40,186 nt of DNA. Origin: Deltaproteobacteria bacterium. Lineage in GTDB: Bacteria; Myxococcota_A; Polyangia; Haliangiales; Haliangiaceae. Positions 29,519 through 38,450 of this stretch are shown here, piece by piece (positions within the stretch are counted from its first letter, which is position 1; every line of letters begins with the position of its first letter). A model generated the notes under the pieces. It saw only the letters and a list, made by a program, of their open reading frames with translations, was not told where the DNA came from and ran no database searches. The position numbers and the translations under genes were made by a program. Location: positions 1 through 40,186 of the forward strand of contig JANXOM010000302.1 in assembly GCA_025353585.1 (NCBI GenBank), written 5' to 3'.

Positions 29519-30562
29519 ATGCGAACTCCCCTCCTCGCGCTCGTCTGTGCTCTGGCGTCCGGCTGTGCGTATCAGACCGTCCAGCCCGGGCACCTCGGCC
29601 TGCGCTACGACCCCGCCGTCGGGCTGCGGCGCGACGTGGTGCCCGAGGGCAAGCACAGCCTCGGCTGGTGCTTCCTGCGCGACTGCGGGCGCATCGTCGA
29701 TTTCGACGTGACGTTCTCGACGAAGCAGGAGGTCCTGAAGACGACCTCGCAAGAGGGCCTCGCGCTCGACCTCCAGCTGAGCGTCATCTTCAAGCCGATC
29801 ATCTCGGAGCTCTACGAGCTCGACAGCGAGGTCGGGCCGAATTATTACGACGAGGTCGTCGGGCCAGAGTTTCGCAGCGCTGCGAGCGGCGTGTTCGCCC
29901 ACCACCCGTACAGCGAACTCGCGGCGAACAAGGAGAAGATCGAGGACGAGATCGAGAAGGACGTGCAGCGCCGCATCAAGGGCAAACACATCGCGATCGC
30001 GTCGATCACCCTCGAGTCCATCCAGTACGCGCCCGAGATCCAGACCGCGACGCGGCAGCGTCTGGTCGCCGAGCAGGAGTCCGTGCGCCAGAAGGCGGCC
30101 ATCGAGCAGGACGCCGCGCGGCAGAAGACGCAGATGGAGAACGACGCGCTCAAGCAGAAGCTCGCGCTCGAGCAGGAGACCGCGCAAAAGCAGTCCGAGA
30201 TCACGAGCAAGACCTCGGAGCAGGAGCTCACGATGAAGCTCGAGCTCGCGAAGAAGAAGAACGAGCGCGCGATCGCCGAGGAGGACGCGCTCCTCGAGAA
30301 GGCGAAGGCCGCCGCGACCGTCGCGAAGGCGCACGCCGAGGCCGAGGCCATCACGATCCTCGCGAAGGCCCACGCCGAGGAGAACCGCGCGTCGACGCAG
30401 GCCCTCTCGCCGCTCACCGTGCAGATGAAGGCGTACGAGGCGCTCGGTCAGCTCGGCGGCACCGGCACGACGATCATGCTCGGCGATTTCTCGAAGGTGC
30501 CGCAGTTCCTGTTCCCGCCCGGCCTCGGCGGCGGGATGTACCCGCTGTTCGGCAAGAAGTGA
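29519..30562 (+). CDS. SPFH/prohibitin-domain lipoprotein
   Basis: 347 aa from ATG 29519, with AAAGG 7 bases upstream. The leader MRTPLLALVCALASGC ends in a lipobox rather than the usual N-terminal membrane helix. Residues ~20-190 are an SPFH domain: QPGHLGLRYDPAVG, TKQEVLKTTSQEGLALDLQLSVIFKP, FRSAASGVFAHHPYSELAANKEKIEDEIEKDVQRRI. From ~190 to 300 there is a highly charged coiled coil (KQKLALEQETAQKQSEITSK, then EEDALLEKAKAAATVAKAHAEAEA), as in flotillin/prohibitin/YqiK oligomers, and a hydrophobic Gly-rich end. The protein should form rings or cages, but on the periplasmic side of a membrane. Operon partner of the lipoprotein at 28974. Confidence 0.85.
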   Translation: MRTPLLALVCALASGCAYQTVQPGHLGLRYDPAVGLRRDVVPEGKHSLGWCFLRDCGRIVDFDVTFSTKQEVLKTTSQEGLALDLQLSVIFKPIISELYELDSEVGPNYYDEVVGPEFRSAASGVFAHHPYSELAANKEKIEDEIEKDVQRRIKGKHIAIASITLESIQYAPEIQTATRQRLVAEQESVRQKAAIEQDAARQKTQMENDALKQKLALEQETAQKQSEITSKTSEQELTMKLELAKKKNERAIAEEDALLEKAKAAATVAKAHAEAEAITILAKAHAEENRASTQALSPLTVQMKAYEALGQLGGTGTTIMLGDFSKVPQFLFPPGLGGGMYPLFGKK

Positions 30563-30680
30563 TCGGCGCGGGGCCAGGGACACCGCGAATCGAGCGCGGC
30601 CTCTGTCGACCGGCTTGTCGGCTCCAGCGCGGGTGCCTGGCCGGAGGAGATCGCCCGCGACGGCGCGGGGCGCCGCCGGC

Positions 30681-31154
30681 CTACTTGCAGAACGCCTTGT
30701 CGCCGAAGTTGCACAGCGCCTCGCGGGTCCGACGCTCGGCGCCGGCGATGTCCTCGAGCGCCCGCTTCTTGAGGTGCTTCGCGTAGTCGTTGTCCTCCTC
30801 CTGGTTGACGTCGTCGTGCGCGGCCTTGAGGGCCTCGAGCGCGTGGTGGAGGCGGCCGCTGTACGGCTGGTCGGCGTCGAGCGCCGGGTGATCCTCCAGG
30901 TTCTTGCCGTCGTCGATCGCGGCTTCCTTGATCTTCTTGATCGCGTTGTCGATGTCCGCGATCGCCTTGCGCTCGTCCCACTTCACCTCGGCGTCCCCGC
31001 CCTTCTTGCGGATCAGATTTGCGCGCGCGTTGCGGAGGTCGGTGAGCGCGTGGAGGTACGCCGGATGCTTGCCCGGCTGGTCGGCCATCGCCTGCGGCGC
31101 GGCGGACGCGAGGGCGAGCACGAAGGGGAGACCGAGCTTGATGAGGTTCTTCAT
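30681..31154 (-). CDS. Secreted helical protein, unknown function
   Basis: 157 aa with a clear Sec signal peptide (MKNLIKLGLPFVLALASAAPQAMA). The mature part is charged and helical (YLHALTDLRNARANLIRKK, DIDNAIKKIKEAAIDDGKNL, RLHHALEALKAAHDDVNQEEDNDYAKHLKKRALEDI), and ends with two cysteines (LCNFGDKAFCK) that may close a loop. Probably a periplasmic four-helix bundle. I have seen similar small proteins in proteobacteria without known function. Convergent with the SPFH gene; the 118-base gap holds nothing clear. Confidence 0.7.
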   Translation of the reverse strand: MKNLIKLGLPFVLALASAAPQAMADQPGKHPAYLHALTDLRNARANLIRKKGGDAEVKWDERKAIADIDNAIKKIKEAAIDDGKNLEDHPALDADQPYSGRLHHALEALKAAHDDVNQEEDNDYAKHLKKRALEDIAGAERRTREALCNFGDKAFCK

Positions 31155-31279
31155 TGGGCGAGCGGGTGTGCAGCGCCCGCGCCAAGCGCCTCCATGTCTT
31201 TCGCCGACTTGCGCGTGCCTTTTGTGAGGCGCGCAGCCTCGGTGGGGCACCTCGACCTACGGGGCACTCCGCGCTTAAC

Positions 31280-32119
31280 CTACGCTTGCTCGGCGGGGTC
31301 CCAACCGGTCGCGAGCCCCTCGTCGAGCGCATCGAGCTGCTGCATCGCGCGCGCGTCGAGCGCGAAGTCGAACAGCGCCGCGTTCTCCGCGATGCGGTCG
31401 CGATGGACGGACTTCGGCAGGATCACGTGTCCGTGCTGGACGCCCCAGCGCAGCATCACCTGCGCCGGCGTGCGCGCGACGGTCCGCGCGATCTCCACGA
31501 TCACCGGGTGCGCGAGCCGCTCGCCGCGCGTCAGCGGGCTGTACGCCTCGACGACGATCCCGTGCTCCTTGCACAGCGCGCGCGTGTCGCGGCGCTGCAG
31601 GAACGGCGTCAGCTCGATCTGATCCACGTGCGGCGCGTGCTTCGCCTTGCCGAGCAGCTCCTGCAGGTGCGGGACGAGGAAGTTCGAGACGCCGATCGCC
31701 CGCGCGCGCTTGTCGTCGAACAGCTTCTCGAGCGCGCGCCACGACTCGAGCCGCTTGCCCGGCACGGGCCAGTGCAGAAGGTACAGGTTCACGTACTCGA
31801 GACCGAGGCGCTCGAGGCTCTTGTCGAACGCGTGGAGCGCGGCGTCGTAGCCCTGGTCGTCGTTCCAGAGCTTCGTCGTCACGAAGATCTCGGAGCGCGG
31901 GACGTTCGCCTCCTTGACGGCCGCGCCGACGTCGGCCTCGTTGCGATAGATCCGCGCGGTGTCGACGTGGCGGTAGCCGAGCTCGAACGCGGCGATGACG
32001 GACTCGCGCGTCGCCGTGCCCTGCGGCGCTTGCCAGACGCCGAGCCCGACTTGCGGGATGGTGGTTCCGGAGCGCAGCGGCAACGTGGCGGTGGTGATCG
32101 TCGGCGCAGCAGAGGCCAT
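31280..32119 (-). CDS. Aldo/keto reductase (2,5-diketogluconate reductase type)
   Basis: 279 aa. NADPH-dependent reduction of aldehydes and ketones, cytosolic. The catalytic tetrad is complete: D53 and Y58 in HVDTARIYRNE, K83 in TTKLWND, H116 in LLHWP. Other family marks are GLGVWQAP, IGVSNFLVPHLQELL, QIELTPF, VVEAYSPLTRGE and VMLRWGVQHGHVILPKS. Size and sequence fit the bacterial DkgA/DkgB group, which also detoxifies methylglyoxal. TAGAGT stands 5 bases before ATG 32119. It lies just downstream of metX (15-base gap) and may be partly co-transcribed. Confidence 0.92.
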   Translation of the reverse strand: MASAAPTITTATLPLRSGTTIPQVGLGVWQAPQGTATRESVIAAFELGYRHVDTARIYRNEADVGAAVKEANVPRSEIFVTTKLWNDDQGYDAALHAFDKSLERLGLEYVNLYLLHWPVPGKRLESWRALEKLFDDKRARAIGVSNFLVPHLQELLGKAKHAPHVDQIELTPFLQRRDTRALCKEHGIVVEAYSPLTRGERLAHPVIVEIARTVARTPAQVMLRWGVQHGHVILPKSVHRDRIAENAALFDFALDARAMQQLDALDEGLATGWDPAEQA

Positions 32120-32124
32120 GCGGC

Positions 32125-32130
32125 ACTCTA
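32125..32130 (-). promoter_or_regulatory. -10 element TAGAGT, 5 nt before the aldo/keto reductase
   Basis: Minus-strand TAGAGT, 5 bases, ATG 32119. It lies in the 15-base gap after metX, so it might be incidental. Confidence 0.4.
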
Positions 32131-32134
32131 CCGC

Positions 32135-33286
32135 TTACCGCGCGGCGAGGAACTCGCGGACCAGCGGCGTGATGAGGTCGCAATCGACGAGGAACGCGTC
32201 GTGGCCATTCGGCGTCGCGATGTCGACGTGCTCGGCGCGCGCGCCCTGCTCGCGGAGCGCCGCCGCCACGCGCCCCATCTCGGCGCTGGGGAACAGCCAG
32301 TCCGTGGTGAAGGAGACGAGCAGCGCCCGGGCGCGGAAGCCCGCGAACGCCTCGCCGAGCGTGCCGAACTGCTCCTCGAGATCCATCTCGTCCATCGCGG
32401 CCTGCACGCGGATGTACGAGTTCGCGTCGTAGGCCACCGCGAACTTGCTCGCCTGGTGCTCGAGGTACGAATCGACCTCGAACTGCCGCGTGCCGCCCCG
32501 CCGCCGGCGCCCGAACTTCCGCTCGAGCGCCGGCGGCGAGAGGTACGTCATGTGGCCGACCATGCGCGCGAGCTGGAGGCCGCGCAGGGAGCTGGCCTGG
32601 CCGTAGTAGTCGCCGCCGCGGAACGCCGGATCGGCCTCGATGAGCTTGCGGCCGATCAGGTGCCACGCGACGCTCGCGACGGGGACGGCCGCGGCCGCCG
32701 CCATGCACACGAGCGCGCCGACGCGCTCCGGGTGCAGCGCCGTCCACATGAGCGCCTCCATGCCGCCGAGCGACGCGCCGATGACGGCCGCGAACCGCCG
32801 GATGCCGAGGTGATCGGCGACCCGCCGCTGCGCCTCGACCATGTCCTCGACCGTGACCTCGGGGTAAGCCGACCCGTACGGCGCGCCGGTCGCGGGATCG
32901 ATCGTCGCGGGCCCGGTGGTGCCCCACGGGGAGCCGGGGAAGTTCACGCAGACGACGAAGTACTGCGCGAGATCGATGCCCTTGCCGTAGCCGACGAGGC
33001 CGTCCCACCAGCCGGCGACGGCGTCGGTCTCGGCGTACTTGCCGGCGGCATGCGCGCCCGGCGATAGCGCGTGGCAGACGAGGATCGCGTTGCTCGCGTC
33101 GGCCGCGAGCAGGCCGAACGTCTCGTAGACGATCGCGAACGGCGCGAGCGTGTCGCCGTGGTGGAAGCGGAAGCCATCGGCGAGGACGAGCTGGCGCGGC
33201 GGGTCGCTGAGGAACGTCGTGCCGACGAAGACCGGGCGGGCCGCGACCGGCTCCGCGGTCGGCGTGGCGTGGGCGACGCGCGTCAT
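32135..33286 (-). CDS. metX: Homoserine O-acetyltransferase (alpha/beta hydrolase, MetX)
   Basis: 383 aa. Transfers an acyl group (usually from acetyl-CoA) to L-homoserine for methionine synthesis, in the cytosol. The triad is visible: nucleophile S172 in GASLGGM, D329 in SFTTDWLFP, H362 in NGHDAFL. Other landmarks: VYETFG, CHALSPGAHAAG, GKGIDLAQYFVVCVN and GTTGPATIDPATG. Some family members use succinyl-CoA; sequence alone does not decide it here. GGACGAG lies upstream of ATG 33286, and TATAAC (33299-33304) may be its -10. There is no riboswitch in the 51-base leader region. It is not next to other methionine genes. Confidence 0.92.
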   Translation of the reverse strand: MTRVAHATPTAEPVAARPVFVGTTFLSDPPRQLVLADGFRFHHGDTLAPFAIVYETFGLLAADASNAILVCHALSPGAHAAGKYAETDAVAGWWDGLVGYGKGIDLAQYFVVCVNFPGSPWGTTGPATIDPATGAPYGSAYPEVTVEDMVEAQRRVADHLGIRRFAAVIGASLGGMEALMWTALHPERVGALVCMAAAAAVPVASVAWHLIGRKLIEADPAFRGGDYYGQASSLRGLQLARMVGHMTYLSPPALERKFGRRRRGGTRQFEVDSYLEHQASKFAVAYDANSYIRVQAAMDEMDLEEQFGTLGEAFAGFRARALLVSFTTDWLFPSAEMGRVAAALREQGARAEHVDIATPNGHDAFLVDCDLITPLVREFLAAR

Positions 33287-33337
33287 ATCGACTCGTCCGT
33301 TATAGCGGAGGCCGCCGACGCTGGCAACCGCGGATCG

Positions 33338-34537
33338 TCAATGCTCGCGCTCGCGGCGCTCGTAGCGGTCCGTGCCGGAGACGCCGATGGTCAACCCGAC
33401 AAACGTGATGTCGGCCAGCCGGGTCGCGCCGATGAGGACGTGGACGTCGCGCGGCGAGGTCCGCGCGAGATCGACCGCGTGAAAGACGCCCTCGCCGATG
33501 ACGTCCACCCCGGCGGTCCAGCCGAACGCCCGGTCCGCGCCGGCGACGGCGAACCGCAGGCCGCCCCGCAGACCGACCGCGACATGGGGGGCGACCGGGT
33601 AGTACGCGTAGGCGTCCAGCGGGATCGTGTAGGCCCGCGGGATCCGGTCGCCGTCCGCGTCCACGCGGATGCCGGCGAGGACGCCGGTGCGCATGCCGCC
33701 CGACCGCTTCATCTCCGTGCCCATGCGCAGCGACGCCGCGTACGGAATCTCGCCACTCGCCGCGAGGCCAACGCCGCCATCGAGCGCGATGATCGGATCG
33801 CCGAGGACATCGTTGTGGCGCGGCTCGAAGCGGACGCCGAGGTACAGCCGCCCGAGCACCACGCGATCCGGATGCGCGGCGGTGTCGCTCGTGACGCCGA
33901 CGTCCACGCTCGTGCCGGCCTCGAGCGTCGTCTCCGGTTGCCGGGGCGGCATCTCGGCGTAGGACGGCTGCACGATCGCGAGCTCCTCGCGCGTGAAGCC
34001 CGAGGCGGCGACGAACGCGTCGAACGCGGGGTCGGCGAAGCCCGCGACGAACTCGTTGTGAAACCGCGCGTCCAGGGCGACGACCGTCGCGTCCCCGGCG
34101 GCCGCTTCCACCATGTCGGCCACGGCGCAGCGCGTCCCGGCGCGGTCGATCCACGTCGGCAGGCGACCGGTCGGCGACTCGCCCGCCGGGAAGCGGCGGG
34201 CGCGCGCGTACGCGGCCAGGCGATCGAGGAGCCGCGTGCGCTCGGCTCGCCGCACGGGCGCGAGCATGGACACGTCCCGCGCGCGGAGGATGCGCTCGGC
34301 GAACGCGAGGTGCGTGGCGATGCGCTCGACGGGATCGTCGGCGGCGGTCGGCGCGCGACCGTAGCGGGCGACGAAGCTGAGATCGCCGATGACGGCGTTG
34401 ATGGTGACGATCGGGACGGGGCGCGAGGCCGGCGGCGGCACGGCACGCGCGACGAGCCCGACGAGCCCGGCGAGCCCGACGAGGAGGAGGACCGCGGCGA
34501 GGCGCAGCGGCGGGACGGCGTGGTGGTGGATCGGCAT
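33338..34537 (-). CDS. Exported two-part protein with beta-rich C-terminal half
   Basis: 399 aa. ATG 34537 gives a hydrophobic signal segment (LRLAAVLLLVGLAGLVGLVA). Residues ~45-190 match an uncharacterised exported family: ATHLAFAERILR, LLDRLAAYARARRFPAGE, RLPTWIDRAGTRCAVADMV, ASGFTREELAIVQPSY. This module usually stands alone in other bacteria. Residues ~195-399 alternate short strands (VVLGRLYLGVRFEPRH, VAVGLRGGLRFAVAG, LADITFVGLTIGVSGTDRYERR), as expected of an outer-membrane barrel or beta-sandwich. The split into a helical periplasmic part and a barrel is inferred. The start region has a GACGAGCCC codon repeat within the signal sequence. Confidence 0.6.
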   Translation of the reverse strand: MPIHHHAVPPLRLAAVLLLVGLAGLVGLVARAVPPPASRPVPIVTINAVIGDLSFVARYGRAPTAADDPVERIATHLAFAERILRARDVSMLAPVRRAERTRLLDRLAAYARARRFPAGESPTGRLPTWIDRAGTRCAVADMVEAAAGDATVVALDARFHNEFVAGFADPAFDAFVAASGFTREELAIVQPSYAEMPPRQPETTLEAGTSVDVGVTSDTAAHPDRVVLGRLYLGVRFEPRHNDVLGDPIIALDGGVGLAASGEIPYAASLRMGTEMKRSGGMRTGVLAGIRVDADGDRIPRAYTIPLDAYAYYPVAPHVAVGLRGGLRFAVAGADRAFGWTAGVDVIGEGVFHAVDLARTSPRDVHVLIGATRLADITFVGLTIGVSGTDRYERREREH

Positions 34538-34629
34538 GGGAGACGTGCAGGCACCAACGCGCCAGTCCGCGATTCGGTGCACGTGCGTGACGATTTATTC
34601 CAAGGTCCGCAGGCTGGCGCGTGTCTCGC

Positions 34630-35631
34630 CTAGCGCTGGGCCGCCGCACAGCAGCGGAAGCCGGTCGAGTAATCCGCGTACGCGGTGTCGTGGGCGGTGG
34701 TCGCGTAGAGGCAGCCGGGGCCGTTCTCGACGGTGTCGACGTAGTAACCGCCGCGAAACGTACCGGCGGTGGCGGCGGTCCACTCGTGGAGGTTGCCCAT
34801 CATGTCGAAGACGCCCTCGGCGGTGACACAGCCCGCGTGCGCGCCGCTGCGAGCGAGCCCGGCCGCCTCCTGGTCGAGGCACGGGCTGTCGAGGTGAGCG
34901 AAGATCCAGCTGTCGCTCGTGCCGTAGAGCTCGACGGCCGGATGCACGGCGCGCGCGTCGTTGCAGACGCCGGGCTCGCGCGTGGCCCCGTACGGATAGG
35001 TGGTCGCGGCGGGGCCCTGGCACGCCCGCAGCCACTGCGCGTCGGAGCAGAGCTGCTTGCCGGCGGCCACGCACGCGGCGCTCGCCGCGGTCTGCGCGAT
35101 GTAGCCCTGGGGAACGGCGTTCCGCAGCGAGACCGCACGCACGTTCGCGCGCCCGGGGTCGATGTACGGCGACCACGGCGCGCCGGTCGCGGCGTCCACG
35201 AGCGCGGCCTCGAAGCGATCGACGCAGAACGTGTCCACACGGGCCATCCCGGCCGGGCAGCCCGCGTCGCCCGGCTCCTCGACGAGGCACGCGTTCGGCT
35301 GCGGGGCGGCGTTCGGATCGCAGGTGATATCTGCGGCGAAGCGCGGCGTGCAGCACTCGATGTTGGCGGCGCCGGCACACGCGCCGGCGGTCGACGAACG
35401 CGCGCCGCGGCAGCTCGCGACGTCGATGCACGAGCCGGGGATCCCGCCCGCGGTGCAAGCCGCGCCGCGCGCATCGAGGACCGCCGCCGCGTCGCTCGCC
35501 GCGCAAGCGGCGCCGTCGGGCGCGCCGCTGGTGTCGCTCGTCAGCGCCGGGCCATCGGAGCCGGTCGGGCTGCGGCGGCCGCACGCCGCGAGCGCGAGGA
35601 CGACGACCGTGGCAGCGAGCCGGGCGAGCAC
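34630..35631 (-). CDS. FGE-sulfatase-domain (SUMF1-like) lipoprotein
   Basis: 333 aa from GTG 35631. The leader ends in lipobox LAAC. A Cys-rich linker (~25-125, with CTAGGIPGSC, CRGAR, IECCTP) is followed by a formylglycine-generating-enzyme fold: PAGMARVDTFCVDRFEA, AASAACVAAGKQLCSDAQWLRAC, MMGNLHEWTAATAGTFRGGYY, YSTGFRCC at the C-terminus. True FGE has a catalytic Cys pair near GFRC; here a GFRCC ending and extra cysteines leave catalysis open. Many FGE-fold lipoproteins of myxobacteria are probably binding proteins rather than enzymes. No sulfatase gene is in the window. Confidence 0.82.
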   Translation of the reverse strand: MLARLAATVVVLALAACGRRSPTGSDGPALTSDTSGAPDGAACAASDAAAVLDARGAACTAGGIPGSCIDVASCRGARSSTAGACAGAANIECCTPRFAADITCDPNAAPQPNACLVEEPGDAGCPAGMARVDTFCVDRFEAALVDAATGAPWSPYIDPGRANVRAVSLRNAVPQGYIAQTAASAACVAAGKQLCSDAQWLRACQGPAATTYPYGATREPGVCNDARAVHPAVELYGTSDSWIFAHLDSPCLDQEAAGLARSGAHAGCVTAEGVFDMMGNLHEWTAATAGTFRGGYYVDTVENGPGCLYATTAHDTAYADYSTGFRCCAAAQR

Positions 35632-35637
35632 GCGTTC

Positions 35638-35643
35638 ATCCTA
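35638..35643 (-). promoter_or_regulatory. -10 element TAGGAT, 6 nt before the FGE-like gene
   Basis: Minus-strand TAGGAT, 6 bases, GTG 35631. This supports GTG over the nearby out-of-frame ATG at 35639. Confidence 0.55.
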
Positions 35644-35703
35644 GCGCCGATGCCGGTCGACCGCGCGTCACGCCCTAGGGGCACACCGCGTCACGCGGTG
35701 ACG

Positions 35704-38007
35704 TCAGCCCGTCGGGCCGGTGGCGTCGAGCACCTCGCGCACCTTGCGGGCGAGCGCATCGGGCGTGAGCGGCTTCATCAGGAACGCGATATCAGAGCTC
35801 GCGATCCCGTGGCGCACGATGCTGTCATCCGTGTAGCCAGACATGCACAGCACGCGGAGCCCGGGGTGCCCCGGAAGCAGGCGACGCGCGAGCTCGGGGC
35901 CGCTCATCTGGGGCATGACCACGTCGGTGAGCAATAGATCGATCCGCTTGCCGTGCTGCTCGGCCAGCGCGAGCGCCGCCGCGCCATCGGGCGCCTCGAT
36001 CACCGTGTAGCCATGGCGCTCCAGGATCTGCCGCGCCACCGCGCGCACTGGCGCCTCGTCCTCGACGAGCAAGACCGTCTCGGTGCCGCCCGCCGCCGCC
36101 GACAACGGCGCGCGCGCCGGCTCCGGCTCGCCCTGCACGCACGGCAGGTACACGCGGAACGTCGTGCCCGCGCCGATCGCGCTCTCTACCCACACGCTGC
36201 CCCCGCTCTGCTGCGCGATGCCGAACACGGTCGACAGGCCGAGGCCCGTCCCCTTGTCCTTCGACTTCGTGGTGAAGAACGGCTCGAAGATCCGCGCTTG
36301 CGTCGCCACGTCCATGCCGATGCCGGTGTCGGACACCGCGAGCCGTACGTAGGCCCCTGGCTTGACCCCGGCGTGCGTCTCCGCGAAGCCCGCGTCGACG
36401 TCCACCGTCGCCGTCTCGATCGTGAGCTTGCCGCCGACGGGCATCGCGTCGCGCGCGTTGACCGCGAGGTTCATGATCACCTGCTCGATGCTGCTCGGAT
36501 CTGCCCTGATCCGACACCGGCCGTCGCCGCGCACCGTGACGAGCTGGATATCTTCGCCGAGCACGCGGCGGAGCATCTTGTCCATGCTGCCGACGACCGC
36601 GTCGAGGTCGAGCACCTTCGGCTCCAGCATCTGCTGCCGGCTGAACATCAGGAGCTGCCGCGTCAGGTCCGCCGCGCGCCAGCCGGCCTGGAAGATCTCG
36701 GTGATGTCCTCGCGCTTGGGATCGTCTGCGGGCAGCTCGTCGAGCAGCATCTCGGCGTAGCTGAGGATGATCGACAGCACGTTGTTGAAGTCGTGCGCGA
36801 CGCCGCCGGCCAGCCGCCCGACCGCCTCCATCTTCTGGGCCTGGCGCAGCTGCTCCTCGGTCGCCCGCAGCGCGACCTCCGTCCGCCGCTTGTCCGTGAG
36901 GTCGACGACGAACGCCGTCGCGGTGGGGAACGTCTGCACCGCGACGCCGATCAAGATCGGCATGCGCGAGCCGTCCTTGCGGATCATGACCGTCTCGTAG
37001 GGCGCCGCGAAGCCGTTGCGGCGCAGGAGCTGGGCCTTCTCGCCGTCCGCCGCGTCCTGCTCGAGCGGCAGGAGATCGCCCAGGCGCAGCGCGCCGGCGC
37101 GCATCTCGCCGCGCGTATAGCCCGTCATCGCGAAGTACGCGTCGTTCGCGTCGATGATGTTGCCGCCGAGCTCCGACGTCACGATGCCGATGATCCCGGA
37201 CTCGGCGAGCCGATTGAACCGCGCCTCGCTCGCGCGCAGGGCCTCGGCCGAGCGGCGCCGCTCCGTGACGTCGCGCAGGTTCGCGACGATCGCGCCGACG
37301 GCCGGATCGTCGAGCAAGTTCGAGCCGGTCACCGCGATCCAGCGGATGGACAGGTCGGCGCGCTGGATGCGGCACTCGACCGGCACGCCGATGGCGCGGT
37401 CCTCGCGCAGCCGGAGCAGCGTGCTCGCCGCGAAGTTGCGATCTTCGGGATGCACCAGCTCCCCGAAGCGCTTGCCGACGAGCTCCTGCGGGAAGAGGCC
37501 GAAGATCGGCGTGGACGCGGGGCTCGCGTACGCGATCGTGCCGTCCTCGCTCGTCAGGAGCACGGCCTCGGCGCCTTTCTCGATGAGCGCGCGGAACCGG
37601 GCCTCGGTCCGCCGGTGGCCCTCGGCGCGCCGCGCATCCCGGATCTCGCGCTCGATCGCCGGCACGAGCCGCGCGAGCTTGTCCTTGAGCACGTAGTCGT
37701 TCGCGCCCTCGCGCATCGCCTCGACCGCGAGCTCCTCGCCGATCGTGCCCGACACGATGATGAACGGCAGCTCGGGGTCGTGCTCGCGCACGATCCGCAG
37801 GGCGGCGAGCGCGCTGAACCCCGGCATCGCCCAGTCGCTCACGACGACATCCCACGCCGGTCCCGCGCCGAGCGCGGCCCGGAGCGCGGCTTCGCCCTCG
37901 ATCCACTCGACGTCGGCGTCGGGATGCGTGCGCGTCAGCTCGCGGGTGATCAGCTTCGCGTCGAAGGCCTGATCCTCGAGGAGCAGGATGCGGATATGTT
38001 CGATCAC
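35704..38007 (-). CDS. Hybrid sensor histidine kinase (REC-PAS-PAS-HisKA-HATPase-REC)
   Basis: 767 aa from GTG 38007, overlapping the receiver gene stop (GTGA). Domain order: REC 5-120 (phospho-acceptor D58 in VVVSDWAMP), PAS ~135-255, PAS ~265-380, dimerisation/His box with H405 in GGVAHDFNN, ATPase domain with [14 protein letters not shown] and [19 protein letters not shown]-terminal REC (~640-767, [25 protein letters not shown]). There is no membrane segment, so it is a soluble phosphorelay hub that can take signals from the upstream kinase/receiver pair. It has no DNA-binding output of its own. Confidence 0.9.
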   Translation of the reverse strand: MIEHIRILLLEDQAFDAKLITRELTRTHPDADVEWIEGEAALRAALGAGPAWDVVVSDWAMPGFSALAALRIVREHDPELPFIIVSGTIGEELAVEAMREGANDYVLKDKLARLVPAIEREIRDARRAEGHRRTEARFRALIEKGAEAVLLTSEDGTIAYASPASTPIFGLFPQELVGKRFGELVHPEDRNFAASTLLRLREDRAIGVPVECRIQRADLSIRWIAVTGSNLLDDPAVGAIVANLRDVTERRRSAEALRASEARFNRLAESGIIGIVTSELGGNIIDANDAYFAMTGYTRGEMRAGALRLGDLLPLEQDAADGEKAQLLRRNGFAAPYETVMIRKDGSRMPILIGVAVQTFPTATAFVVDLTDKRRTEVALRATEEQLRQAQKMEAVGRLAGGVAHDFNNVLSIILSYAEMLLDELPADDPKREDITEIFQAGWRAADLTRQLLMFSRQQMLEPKVLDLDAVVGSMDKMLRRVLGEDIQLVTVRGDGRCRIRADPSSIEQVIMNLAVNARDAMPVGGKLTIETATVDVDAGFAETHAGVKPGAYVRLAVSDTGIGMDVATQARIFEPFFTTKSKDKGTGLGLSTVFGIAQQSGGSVWVESAIGAGTTFRVYLPCVQGEPEPARAPLSAAAGGTETVLLVEDEAPVRAVARQILERHGYTVIEAPDGAAALALAEQHGKRIDLLLTDVVMPQMSGPELARRLLPGHPGLRVLCMSGYTDDSIVRHGIASSDIAFLMKPLTPDALARKVREVLDATGPTG

Positions 38008-38450
38008 GAACCTCGGGGCGAGGGCGGCTGCTCGTTGAGGAGCAACCAGAACAACCCGAGGGTCTTCGCGGCCGTGGCGAACTCCCCGAAGTCGATCGGC
38101 TTGCGCACGTACGCGTTCGCGCCGAGCTGATAGCCCTTGGCGATGTCCTCGTCTTCCTTCGACGACGTCAGGATCACGATCGGCAAGTGCCGCGTGCGCT
38201 CGTCCTCGCGGACGCGCCGCAGGACCTCGAGGCCGTCGATCCGCGGCAACTTGAGGTCGAGGAGCGCGACCGTCGGCAGCTGGCTCGTGTCGCGGCCCTC
38301 GTACTTGCCCGTGCCGAACAGGTAGTCGAGCGCCTCGGCCCCGTCCCGGACGACGACCACCTCGTTGGCCACGCCGCAGGTCTTGAGCGCGCGCAGGGTG
38401 AGCTTCTCGTCGCTCGGGTTGTCTTCGACGAGGAGGATCTGCTTGGTCAT
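38004..38450 (-). CDS. Single-domain response regulator (Rcp1-type)
   Basis: 148 aa. Stand-alone receiver with acidic pocket E9/D10 (LLVEDNPSD), phospho-acceptor D65 (VALLDLKLPRIDGLEVL), Thr/Ser at LTSSKEDED and Lys at RKPIDFGEF. The length and the insertion GTGKYEGRDTSQLP mark the Rcp1-like group that typically pairs with phytochrome-like kinases. It shares ATGA with the upstream kinase (38447-38450) and GTGA with the downstream hybrid kinase (38004-38007), so the three are made together and probably form one relay. Confidence 0.92.
   Translation of the reverse strand: MTKQILLVEDNPSDEKLTLRALKTCGVANEVVVVRDGAEALDYLFGTGKYEGRDTSQLPTVALLDLKLPRIDGLEVLRRVREDERTRHLPIVILTSSKEDEDIAKGYQLGANAYVRKPIDFGEFATAAKTLGLFWLLLNEQPPSPRGS

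Noticed and set aside
33287-33337. SAM riboswitch upstream of metX
   Set aside because: Only 51 bases separate the genes and no pairing typical of a SAM-I/II aptamer is visible.
34430-34490. GACGAGCCC tandem repeat as a regulatory or mobile repeat
   Set aside because: It lies inside the signal sequence of the gene starting at 34537 and simply codes for a Leu/Val/Gly hydrophobic run.
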